Shown one piece after another: positions 1 to 5,865 of a stretch of 48,680 nucleotides of DNA. A program made the translations under genes and the position numbers. The stretch's first letter is position 1. Each line of letters opens with the position of its first letter. This stretch comes from a virus. The stretch is taken from positions 1 to 48,680 of IMG/VR virus record IMGVR_UViG_3300044612_003865, one strand, 5' to 3'. The notes beneath the pieces were generated by a model. It worked only from the letters and a program-made list of their open reading frames with translations. It made no database searches and was not told the DNA's origin.

Positions 1-160
1 TCTGTTCTGTATGATGCTCTACTTCTTTCAGCTTAACCATGTAATATTCATTAGAATATGGATGCCAGCCGCTAACATTTGCATTTATGCAAGTATTGGC
101 AGAAGTGCTGCCACTCGGCTGCGGGTCATCATTAATTACTTTATCAAATTTTGGGAACAT
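1..160 (-). CDS. 5' part of a small unknown protein, second copy, cut by window edge
   Basis: This is the start of the same protein that is complete at 47801-48040. The first 53 codons are present and the frame runs off the left edge still open. One base differs between the copies (position 123), changing a Gln in the complete copy to Pro here. The function is unknown; the protein is polar, with an acidic-basic helical second half. The copy lies just downstream of the 80-aa gene on the minus strand. It may be a true second copy or the same locus seen again where a circular genome closes. Confidence 0.6.
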   Translation of the reverse strand, partial: MFPKFDKVINDDPQPSGSTSANTCINANVSGWHPYSNEYYMVKLKEVEHHTEQ

Positions 161-199
161 AAGATTATAAATTTAATACCTGCATAAATGCTTTTCCGT
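1..199. repeat. Left copy of 199-bp direct repeat
   Basis: Positions 1-199 match 47881-48079 with a single mismatch (123 versus 48003). The copies diverge right after the shared bases TGCTTTTCCGT. The repeat may extend further left, because it is cut by the window edge. It can be read as a circular-genome overlap with a variant tail, or as a true duplication. Confidence 0.9.
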
Positions 200-209
200 G
201 TGGGCATTA

Positions 210-452
210 TTAATCAGGATCATTCTTATCGTAAATAAGCATCATGTCCTTTTTTCGTACTTCGCCACGGTTGGCAAGCTTGGCGGCATCTATGGTAAGT
301 TTGGCGCTGTTAACTATTGGGGTGGCAAGCGCTGCCATAGCTTTACCCCTGGCTATTTCAATTTTAAGGGCTTCGCCTTCAATGCTTTCGTCGTTGAGCC
401 TTTCGATTTGGGCAAAGAGGTGGTCGCTGAGGTCACTAATTTTGTTTCGCAT
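210..452 (-). CDS. Small phage protein of unknown function
   Basis: An 80-aa protein, mostly alpha-helical by composition, with the N-terminus MRNKISDLSDHLFAQIERLN and an alanine-rich middle. It resembles small proteins often seen in the early regions of Bacteroidota phages and mobile elements, recalled from general familiarity rather than a search. Its start overlaps the 3' end of the HNH gene by 100 nt in another frame. No catalytic motif is visible. It belongs to the minus-strand early operon that begins at the Cro-like gene. Confidence 0.7.
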   Translation of the reverse strand: MRNKISDLSDHLFAQIERLNDESIEGEALKIEIARGKAMAALATPIVNSAKLTIDAAKLANRGEVRKKDMMLIYDKNDPD

Positions 453-1231
453 GAGTTGATTTGTTTTTTTAGTTTATTTAATGAATGAATTGCAGATCTT
501 ACTTCCGGAGGAAACCGGGCTATTGTATTCCGGCGCATGTTCTCAGCCCTGGTTATCAGCTCAAGGTTTGGCAGGTTGGTATTAAGGCTGTTACCATCCT
601 TAAACCAAATGCAGTGGCCGGGTGGAATAGGCCCCCTGTGGCGTTCCCATTTGTACCGGTGGTAGTGTACCCATTTGCCAACCGATACGCGGATATGCTT
701 GTATGGGTGCCCTTGGTTATCAAGTCTTATGGTAATAACACCATCTTTACTTTTGGTGTTGGGAGGTGTATGGCCTGGCTTAAACATGCTAGCCTTCAAC
801 CTATTGTAAAGTGCTGCCGGCATTGGCTTGCCCTTATTGGCCGGTACATTACCTGGCTTAATCTGGGTATCTTTTTTGCGCTGCTCAATAAGCGCAGGTG
901 GTATTACTAACCCAAGCTGGCGAAGCCTACTTTTAACGAAAGTTTGATTTCGTCCTATACTGGCGGCCAATCTTTTTATTGGTTGCTTCAGGTATTCCTT
1001 TTTTAGGTATGCATCAGTTTTAGCATCGCTGCTGGTTCGCCCGGATATGGCAGCACCTCGCCATTTTATTACTAAAGCCTTTGGTGGCTGCAAACCTTCG
1101 CACCTTATAAAGCGCTGCACTACGTGCTTGCTTACCCCAATTTTTGCCGCAATATTTACCCCCGACATTTTTAGCCGGTTGGCTCGAATAAATCGCTGGT
1201 TTGCTTTGGTTAAAATAGTTGGCATTAACAT
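353..1231 (-). CDS. HNH-type homing endonuclease-like protein with N-terminal HTH
   Basis: A 292-aa protein. Residues about 1-110 look like two helix-turn-helix-like segments (IAAKIGVSKHVVQRFIR; IKRLAASIGRNQTFVKSRLRQLG). Residues about 165-235 form an HNH_3-like module with WVHYHRYKWERH, then FKDGNSLNTNLPNLELITRAEN. The usual metal-site His of the HKDG motif is Phe here (WFKDGN), so catalysis is uncertain. The start overlaps the stop of the upstream gene (TAATG), suggesting coupled translation. A second ATG lies two codons in, at 1225. It may be a free-standing homing nuclease or an early regulatory protein; the tandem HTHs favour DNA binding. Confidence 0.8.
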   Translation of the reverse strand: MLMPTILTKANQRFIRANRLKMSGVNIAAKIGVSKHVVQRFIRCEGLQPPKALVIKWRGAAISGRTSSDAKTDAYLKKEYLKQPIKRLAASIGRNQTFVKSRLRQLGLVIPPALIEQRKKDTQIKPGNVPANKGKPMPAALYNRLKASMFKPGHTPPNTKSKDGVITIRLDNQGHPYKHIRVSVGKWVHYHRYKWERHRGPIPPGHCIWFKDGNSLNTNLPNLELITRAENMRRNTIARFPPEVRSAIHSLNKLKKQINSCETKLVTSATTSLPKSKGSTTKALKAKPLKLK

Positions 1232-1461
1232 TAGTTTACGGTAATCACTTTTGCATTCAGTTGGTCAATAAGGCAAACCTTATCGGCTGCATCGCTTGCG
1301 GCAGTAATGGCATACTCGGCCAAGGTGGTTGGGGCATTGCCATCCCATTTATCTGATACCTCTTGAAAGTGCATCATGTCGTCGCTTACGCTTTCGCGGA
1401 GGTGGGTAATGGCTTCTTTTACAAGCGCCCATTCCTGGTCATTTAGTGTTATTGTTTTCAT
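1231..1461 (-). CDS. Hypothetical protein
   Basis: A 76-aa acidic protein starting MKTITLNDQEWALVKEAITH. The ATG at 1461 is preferred over a longer TTG start at 1482, which would overlap the upstream gene more. No recognised domain; the composition suggests helices. Its stop overlaps the HNH start, so it is probably cotranslated with it. It sits in the early operon. Confidence 0.65.
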   Translation of the reverse strand: MKTITLNDQEWALVKEAITHLRESVSDDMMHFQEVSDKWDGNAPTTLAEYAITAASDAADKVCLIDQLNAKVITVN

Positions 1462-1654
1462 TTGGTAAGTATTTACGTTCAATTACTTCGGCCCTTATGG
1501 GTAATACACAGCCATAGCCGGGTGTCATTATTTTTACGCGGTAAAAGCGGTGGCCGTCTTCGGTGTACTGGCTGAGTATGCGGGTTACCTTGTCAATGGT
1601 TCTATCGCGCCCGGCGGGTACTTTTTCTATAAATGAGGTGCCAACGAGTGTCAT
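1439..1654 (-). CDS. Hypothetical protein
   Basis: A 71-aa beta-rich basic protein (YRVKIMTPGYGCVLPIRAEVI near the C-terminus). No known family was recognised. The ATG at 1654 lies one base after the stop of the upstream 148-aa gene, and its 3' end overlaps the next gene by 23 nt, as expected in a compact phage operon. Confidence 0.6.
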   Translation of the reverse strand: MTLVGTSFIEKVPAGRDRTIDKVTRILSQYTEDGHRFYRVKIMTPGYGCVLPIRAEVIERKYLPNENNNTK

Positions 1655-1655
1655 A

Positions 1656-2102
1656 TTACATGAGTATTTGGTTGCACTGAGCAGGTTTTAGTACATTCTT
1701 TTTGAGCAGATCAATTACCATGCGGGCAAGGGCATCGGGTGCGCGGCGGTCCTGGGCAATGTCAATATTATCGTACCAGCTATCGAGGCTTATTTTATAA
1801 TCCTGCATGCCATCTTTTACCATCATGTAGGGTGGCAGCAGTGCCTCCATATCGCTACCGGTAAAAGCGCCAAGTGTTTTGCGTATTTTATGACCGCAGG
1901 CTTCAAAAAAGCCCTCATCGGTTTCGCGATAAATGCCGGCATGGTCCCACTGGTAATTTCTTAAAAAGATTTGGTGGTCGCCAATAAGGTATTGGTATTG
2001 GCAAAGGGCGGCATCAATGCCGAGTATCAGCAGCTCCTCGCAAAGGAAGGGGGACACTGCGTGGCGAAGAGCTCGCTCTTCGATGGTAATCATGGGGGCC
2101 AT
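1656..2102 (-). CDS. Hypothetical protein
   Basis: A 148-aa protein with no recognised domain. It has an aromatic-rich middle (WDHAGIYRETDEGFFEACGHKIRK) and a helical C-terminus. An internal ATG at 2093 is an alternative start. It is followed after one base by the next gene. The upstream leader at 2103-2140 contains the TTCATCA-type repeat seen before several genes here. Confidence 0.65.
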   Translation of the reverse strand: MAPMITIEERALRHAVSPFLCEELLILGIDAALCQYQYLIGDHQIFLRNYQWDHAGIYRETDEGFFEACGHKIRKTLGAFTGSDMEALLPPYMMVKDGMQDYKISLDSWYDNIDIAQDRRAPDALARMVIDLLKKNVLKPAQCNQILM

Positions 2103-2103
2103 A

Positions 2104-2136
2104 AGAATGATGATTTATGAATGAGGAATGATGAAT
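2104..2136. repeat. TTCATCA-type intergenic repeat
   Basis: Degenerate tandem units (plus-strand ATGAATGATGA-like) lie directly upstream of the minus-strand gene starting at 2102. The same unit recurs before other genes, at about 12157, 20757, 36578, 39194, 45489 and 47195. Confidence 0.6.
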
Positions 2137-2152
2137 TAGCAATCGGGTGTAA

Positions 2153-2560
2153 TTACAGCTCCAGTGCAAGCTGGGCTTTTCGCTCATGGGGGCGGATGCC
2201 TTTTACTGCTTCGAAGCGCAGCTCCATCAGGGCTTTCAGGATGGCTACATCCATATGTAGCCAGTTCATGATCATGATGGCCATTGGGGTTTCGTCGGTA
2301 GCGCCGTACTTAATGTACATCTGCTTTTTCCACTGCACATTGCGCATGCCGGTAGCAAGCAGGGTCATGTTGCTGGTTACCTGGCTAAGCTTTAGGATGG
2401 TAAGTCCATCACATATAGCGGTACCAAGCGGGCTGTGGCTTACTGCCATTTCGTACTGCTCTCCTGGTTCGTACCAGGCTACCATTGGGGCGATGTACAT
2501 AAAGTGGCTGGCAAACAGGCCGCCGGTGTAGTCGGTAATGTCGATGGTGTTTTTTTTCAT
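2153..2560 (-). CDS. Hypothetical protein
   Basis: A 135-aa Met-rich protein starting MKKNTIDITDYTGGLFASHF. The middle is hydrophobic (MTLLATGMRN, MAIMIMNWLHMDVAILKALM) but without a clear membrane segment. Unknown family. It follows the tiny basic ORF at 2614-2733 in the early operon. Confidence 0.65.
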   Translation of the reverse strand: MKKNTIDITDYTGGLFASHFMYIAPMVAWYEPGEQYEMAVSHSPLGTAICDGLTILKLSQVTSNMTLLATGMRNVQWKKQMYIKYGATDETPMAIMIMNWLHMDVAILKALMELRFEAVKGIRPHERKAQLALEL

Positions 2561-2613
2561 AATGGCTGTATTTAAAAGATGACCAGGTGGTAGAAACCAC
2601 CCGGGTATGATTG

Positions 2614-2733
2614 TTACCCCTTGTGCAGGTGGATGATGTATTTGCGCTTAAAGTAGCGCCTGATCATCCGCCTGTAAAAGGCTTTGTCTGTTTTGTCTAT
2701 CGTTGTCTTTTTCATTTTGTCAACTGTTGACAT
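2614..2733 (-). CDS. Short basic peptide, possibly regulatory
   Basis: A 39-aa ORF with many Lys and Arg residues (FYRRMIRRYFKRKYIIHLHKG). The palindrome TGTCAACTGTTGACA overlaps its first codons, so if that is an operator the true start may be the second ATG at 2715. It lies between the Cro-like gene and the 135-aa gene, 18 nt after the former. A real small DNA- or RNA-binding peptide is plausible but unproven. Confidence 0.5.
   Translation of the reverse strand: MSTVDKMKKTTIDKTDKAFYRRMIRRYFKRKYIIHLHKG
2718..2732. promoter_or_regulatory. Operator-like palindrome TGTCAACTGTTGACA
   Basis: One of four sites with arms TTGTCAA / TTGACAA around a 3-nt centre (others at 5808, 16575 and 21428). 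Here the outer arm base is not conserved on one side. It lies at the head of the early operon, just downstream of the Cro-like gene. Confidence 0.55.
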
Positions 2734-2750
2734 CTTCGGTTAAAAAAAAG

Positions 2751-2981
2751 TTAAGCCACTGCTTTAATGGTAGCAATAAAGCGCTGATTGCGGAGGTGGG
2801 TACTACGCACTTTTTTTAGCGCATTCATTACGGCTTCGGTTTTTTGGGCATCGGTAACCCGGCCACGGATTACATTACTAACGTCATGTTTTGATACCTG
2901 TATCCCTTGCTGCGAAAGGATTTCAACTACCATTTTGCGGTAGCGGTGGGGGAGTGCTGATTTGTTAAAACTTGTCTTCAT
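2751..2981 (-). CDS. Cro-like phage regulator (putative)
   Basis: A 76-aa basic protein. Residues about 12-55 (YRKMVVEILSQQGIQVSKHD, then VSNVIRGR) look like a small helix-turn-helix with the pattern of phage Cro/CII-type or antirepressor DNA-binding proteins. It is transcribed away from the repressor gene across a 142-nt intergenic region holding tandem operator-like repeats. An AAAGAAGG sequence just before the ATG is one of the few good Shine-Dalgarno sites in the window. Its place and size fit the first early gene of the lytic programme. Confidence 0.65.
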   Translation of the reverse strand: MKTSFNKSALPHRYRKMVVEILSQQGIQVSKHDVSNVIRGRVTDAQKTEAVMNALKKVRSTHLRNQRFIATIKAVA

Positions 2982-3036
2982 GCCTTCTTTCAGTAGTTCT
3001 ACGCTATTAAATGATTATTATTTAGATTTACCTTTA

Positions 3037-3070
3037 GTACAACGTTTGTACAACGTTTGTACAACCTTTT
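3037..3070. promoter_or_regulatory. Tandem operator repeats in lysogeny switch
   Basis: The 11-mer GTACAACGTTT occurs twice in tandem, followed by a degenerate third copy (GTACAACCTTTT). It lies between the divergent Cro-like and repressor genes. On the minus strand TTGTAC could serve as a -35 for the Cro-like gene, so binding here would block early transcription. Confidence 0.65.
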
Positions 3071-3097
3071 GACAAAGCGAAGATAGGGGTTATTTTG
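3067..3097 (+). promoter_or_regulatory. Putative repressor promoter
   Basis: TTTG at 3068-3071 and TATTTTG at 3091-3097 resemble the Bacteroidota consensus TTTG ... TAnnTTTG, one base short in the -7 box. It reads toward the repressor ATG at 3124. Two TTGACAAAA half-sites (3100-3120) follow it and could be autoregulatory. Confidence 0.45.
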
Positions 3098-3123
3098 AAT
3101 TGACAAAATAATTGACAAAAAAA

Positions 3124-3657
3124 ATGAAAAATAATTTGCTTTTGGACAAATATGCCATCAATACCACACCTTTTGACCTGGCAGTGATGGAAACCGTGGA
3201 AACTATTGCGGCCACTAAAGCCATACATAAGAAGGTAATACTTGCCGACCTTGGTATTAACCACACCGCCTGGGCCAAAATGCTTAAGCACGAACGCAAC
3301 GTAAGTACCAAGCCCGACCGGCAGGCCGAAATTATATCTATATTAAAGGGCAAGTACGATGTGGATCCGAGTTATATCCGGCATTTTCCCAACCACCCGG
3401 CTATGTACCTTACCGCTATGGTAAAGGATGATGGTGGCGCTTTCTCGGTTAAAAAAGAAGGTAGCATTAAAAGCCTGCAAAAATCCCTGCGCGATTGCGA
3501 GAAGCTTATTAATAAGCTGATGGCGGAAAAAGACCTGCTTCTTCAGGAACTATCGCGACATAAGGAAACGATAGAAAACGACCGGTTACTGATATCGGCG
3601 CTAAAAAAAGCGGCCAAAAACCCGGCCAAAGGCACAGAAAATACAGATGGTGATTGA
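3124..3657 (+). CDS. CI-like repressor with coiled-coil C-terminus
   Basis: A 177-aa protein from the ATG at 3124; a TTG four codons upstream is possible. Residues about 30-85 contain an HTH-like region (KVILADLGINHTAWAKMLKH, then RQAEIISILKGKYDVDPSYI) resembling XRE-type repressors of Bacteroidota phages. Residues about 115-160 form a coiled coil (EKLINKLMAEKDLLLQELSR) suited to dimer formation. No LexA-like peptidase domain is seen, so induction would not be by self-cleavage. It is one of only two plus-strand protein genes and lies directly upstream of the integrase, which fits a lysogeny module. Confidence 0.75.
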   Translation: MKNNLLLDKYAINTTPFDLAVMETVETIAATKAIHKKVILADLGINHTAWAKMLKHERNVSTKPDRQAEIISILKGKYDVDPSYIRHFPNHPAMYLTAMVKDDGGAFSVKKEGSIKSLQKSLRDCEKLINKLMAEKDLLLQELSRHKETIENDRLLISALKKAAKNPAKGTENTDGD

Positions 3658-3698
3658 TTGATTATTAAAAGGTTATGGTATGTTAAAAAAGGAAACAT

Positions 3699-3722
3699 GG
3701 CTTCGAGTCCCGTCTTCCGCTC
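3699..3722 (+). other. attP: Candidate attP core, tRNA-Gly 3'-end-like
   Basis: The segment contains TTCGAGTCCCGTCTTCCGC, which has the T-loop and acceptor 3' half expected of a Bacteroidota tRNA-Gly (5' partner GCGGAAG). No matching 5' half of a tRNA is present. Such a fragment just upstream of an integrase is typical of a phage attachment core that restores a host tRNA on integration. Confidence 0.6.
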
Positions 3723-3838
3723 TCTCTCAACCCGCTTCCAGTAAGGATTACAAGGTAGTGGGGAAAGGTACCCGGCCGGTTACTCGGCCAGCAGTGTTAG
3801 CCCTTCGTGCAGAATTTTTTAACAATAAAAAATCTGCT

Positions 3839-4990
3839 ATGGACAAACTGTGGACTAAACCGACCATTTACAAGGACCCGAAAAACGTGGATTGGTACCT
3901 GTATTATTATTTCCGGCACCCACTTACCGGTAAGATGGAACGCTTTAAGGATCGGTTTGAAATGAACCGGTGGAAGGACCTGAAGGAACGGCAGGCCTAT
4001 GCCGGGGAGTGCGTTAAGTTTATGACCGAACAGCTGAAGGGCGGCTTTAACCCGTACAGCGCTATGAAGGCAAGCGAAATGCATGCCGGCGTGCTGGATC
4101 AGTTGCAGGTGATTGCCGGCCAACTTACTGAGGGGAAAAGCAAAAGCCTGAAGGAAAGTACTACCCGGAATTTGAACAGCTTTAGTGCCTGGGTAAAGCT
4201 GGAGGATTATGAGGGGGTGGGGCTGCACCTGTTTACGGTGGATACCTGCCGGGAGTACCAGAACTACCTGGTGCGCCGAAAGCTTGCCGGCAAAACTATT
4301 AATGGATTGATAAGCGCATGCGGGGTATGGTGGGATCATGCCATTAGCCAGGGCATTGCCGGGGATAACCCATGGCGGCAACTGAAATCGGTAAAGCGTA
4401 ACCAGGACAATTCGGATTTGTTTGCACCGATTACGCAGGCGGAGATTAAAACCATTTTTGCCCACCTGCGCAATACCGGACAGCAAAACTTTGTAAACTT
4501 TTTGTGCTTTATATATTATGCATTTGCCCGACCGGTGGAGATTGTACGGCTGCGTATTGGCGATATTGACCTTGACCGTAACCTGATTACCTTCCGTAAG
4601 GGCAATACCAAAAACGGGCAGGGGGCAAATGTGCAGATAGTGCCGCCATTTAAAAAGGTATTGCTTGCCATGAACCTACAGGATTATCCTGCGGACTTTT
4701 ATATTTTCAGCACGATTGATATGAAGCCGGGGCCGGTACCAAGGCCGGATAATATTACTACCAAAATGTGGGCTACCAGGGTAATACGTGCGCTGGGCAT
4801 TCAAAAGAATATGTATGCGCTTAAGCATACCGGCAATATTGATTACCTGATTAATAATAAGGGCAAGGTTGACCTTAAATGGCAACAAATGCAAAACCGC
4901 CATAGCAGTGCTGCTATGACGGAAAGGTACTGCCGTAGGCTTGGCGCTTACTTTGTGGATACGGATGCGCTGTGCTTTAATGAGATTTAA
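3839..4990 (+). CDS. int: Tyrosine recombinase (phage integrase)
   Basis: A 383-aa protein from the ATG at 3839. An in-frame extension to 3680 would run through the candidate attP core and is less likely. An Arm/SAM-like domain spans about residues 1-190. The catalytic domain shows Arg231 (FARPVEIVRL), a YALKHTG box at 326-332 where most family members have HxLRHT, His355 (NRHSSAAMTERY) and the nucleophile Tyr364. So the HxxR pair is Y and K here, a change I associate with a Bacteroidota phage integrase clade. It would join attP to the host tRNA gene. Its 3' end meets a convergent gene with a 14-nt overlap. Confidence 0.88.
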   Translation: MDKLWTKPTIYKDPKNVDWYLYYYFRHPLTGKMERFKDRFEMNRWKDLKERQAYAGECVKFMTEQLKGGFNPYSAMKASEMHAGVLDQLQVIAGQLTEGKSKSLKESTTRNLNSFSAWVKLEDYEGVGLHLFTVDTCREYQNYLVRRKLAGKTINGLISACGVWWDHAISQGIAGDNPWRQLKSVKRNQDNSDLFAPITQAEIKTIFAHLRNTGQQNFVNFLCFIYYAFARPVEIVRLRIGDIDLDRNLITFRKGNTKNGQGANVQIVPPFKKVLLAMNLQDYPADFYIFSTIDMKPGPVPRPDNITTKMWATRVIRALGIQKNMYALKHTGNIDYLINNKGKVDLKWQQMQNRHSSAAMTERYCRRLGAYFVDTDALCFNEI

Positions 4991-5261
4991 GCGCTGGGTG
5001 ATTACATACATTTAAGAACCGGGCAAGGTTTTTAAATGTTTGCTGTGCCCATTCCAGTTCCGGATCCCGATTGGCAAGCAGCATGATAAGCTGATCCTGC
5101 ATCGAGGTAATGTTAGCACGATCGGCGAGCAAGTAAAATGCGGCGGCAATTACTTTGGCTTGCTCATTGGTAAATGCGGGTGGGGTTTCTGATTCAAATT
5201 GCTCTGTAATCTCCATGAGTAGATTTGTGATCTCTTCTTTTTGGTGTGCGATTTGTTCCAT
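4977..5261 (-). CDS. Hypothetical protein convergent with integrase
   Basis: A 94-aa acidic helical protein starting MEQIAHQKEEITNLLMEITEQ. No known family. It is the last gene before the integrase on the minus strand and overlaps the integrase 3' end tail to tail. The terminator at 5423-5458 separates it from the tail operon, so it needs its own promoter, which would lie in 5262-5420. No clear promoter was identified there. Confidence 0.6.
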   Translation of the reverse strand: MEQIAHQKEEITNLLMEITEQFESETPPAFTNEQAKVIAAAFYLLADRANITSMQDQLIMLLANRDPELEWAQQTFKNLARFLNVCNHPALKSH

Positions 5262-5422
5262 TTTGTTTAAGATTTACTTGATTAAAAACGACATATTTAA
5301 GCACATATTTTGAGGGGACAAAGTCGGTAAAAATAAATTTCTAAGATGTTAAACTGCACAGGCCGGTTTATAGGCCATTTTTGGTTTGCTTAAGCTTATT
5401 GGGGAGGCAGCCACCCCAAAAC

Positions 5423-5458
5423 AAAAGCCCTTGCTGCAACTAAGCGGCAAGGGCTTTT
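5423..5458 (-). terminator. Intrinsic terminator, possibly bidirectional
   Basis: The stem AAAGCCCTTGC pairs with GCAAGGGCTTT around a 12-nt loop, with T-runs on both sides. It sits 22 nt after the stop of the last gene of the tape-measure operon. The rest of 5262-5479 is AT-rich apart from a small GC hairpin at 5401-5417. Confidence 0.75.
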
Positions 5459-5479
5459 ACCCAATCCCTTCTGTGGGGA

Positions 5480-5695
5480 TTATTCAGCTGGGTCTTCTAC
5501 CACTTCATCTTTACCGATAGCTTTCAGCTTATCGGCGGCTGCAGTAAGGCCGGCAAGTACTTCGGCTTCTTCTTCAGCGCTGAGGCCTCCGGTTTGGAGC
5601 TTAGCTACCAGCTCGTCAATCTTTACACCTACGCGAGTGGTTTCCTGATCAATGGATGCCAGGGTTTCCTGGAACAATTCTTTTGTCGTTGACAT
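5480..5695 (-). CDS. Small acidic coiled-coil protein after tape measure
   Basis: A 71-aa protein from the ATG at 5695 (MSTTKELFQETLASIDQETT), acidic at the C-terminus, predicted helical. The frame is open upstream to 5836 and would add a membrane-like segment (SFAVTAIAILFLVNIAFTLL), but the operator-like palindrome at 5808 lies inside that extension, so the short form is preferred. It could be a tail or lysis accessory; function unknown. It is the last gene before the terminator at 5423. Confidence 0.6.
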   Translation of the reverse strand: MSTTKELFQETLASIDQETTRVGVKIDELVAKLQTGGLSAEEEAEVLAGLTAAADKLKAIGKDEVVEDPAE

Positions 5696-5807
5696 GATCT
5701 GTGTTTTTGTGATGAAATTAAGTAATAGAGTAAACGCAATGTTTACCAGAAATAAAATTGCGATGGCGGTTACTGCGAAACTCATAGAAATACAAATATC
5801 TGTATAA

Positions 5808-5824
5808 TTGTCAACAGTTGACAA
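5808..5824. promoter_or_regulatory. Operator-like perfect palindrome TTGTCAACAGTTGACAA
   Basis: A 17-bp palindrome with arms TTGTCAA / TTGACAA, upstream of the 71-aa gene and downstream of the tape measure stop. On the minus strand TTTTG precedes a TATTTG by 23 nt, so it may overlap a promoter. It is the best-preserved of four such sites. Confidence 0.6.
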
Positions 5825-5865
5825 AATAATTGTCATTTTAATGAAAGCGTAATAATGCGCAGGTT

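Noticed and set aside
3699-3722. Complete tRNA gene
   Set aside because: Only the T-loop and acceptor 3' half are present; no D-arm or anticodon arm upstream.
3680-3838. N-terminal extension of the integrase
   Set aside because: It would translate the tRNA-like attP core and adds no family-like residues; the ATG at 3839 begins the recognisable domain.
3797-4486. 229-aa minus-strand ORF opposite the integrase
   Set aside because: Shadow of the integrase reading frame; no domain features.
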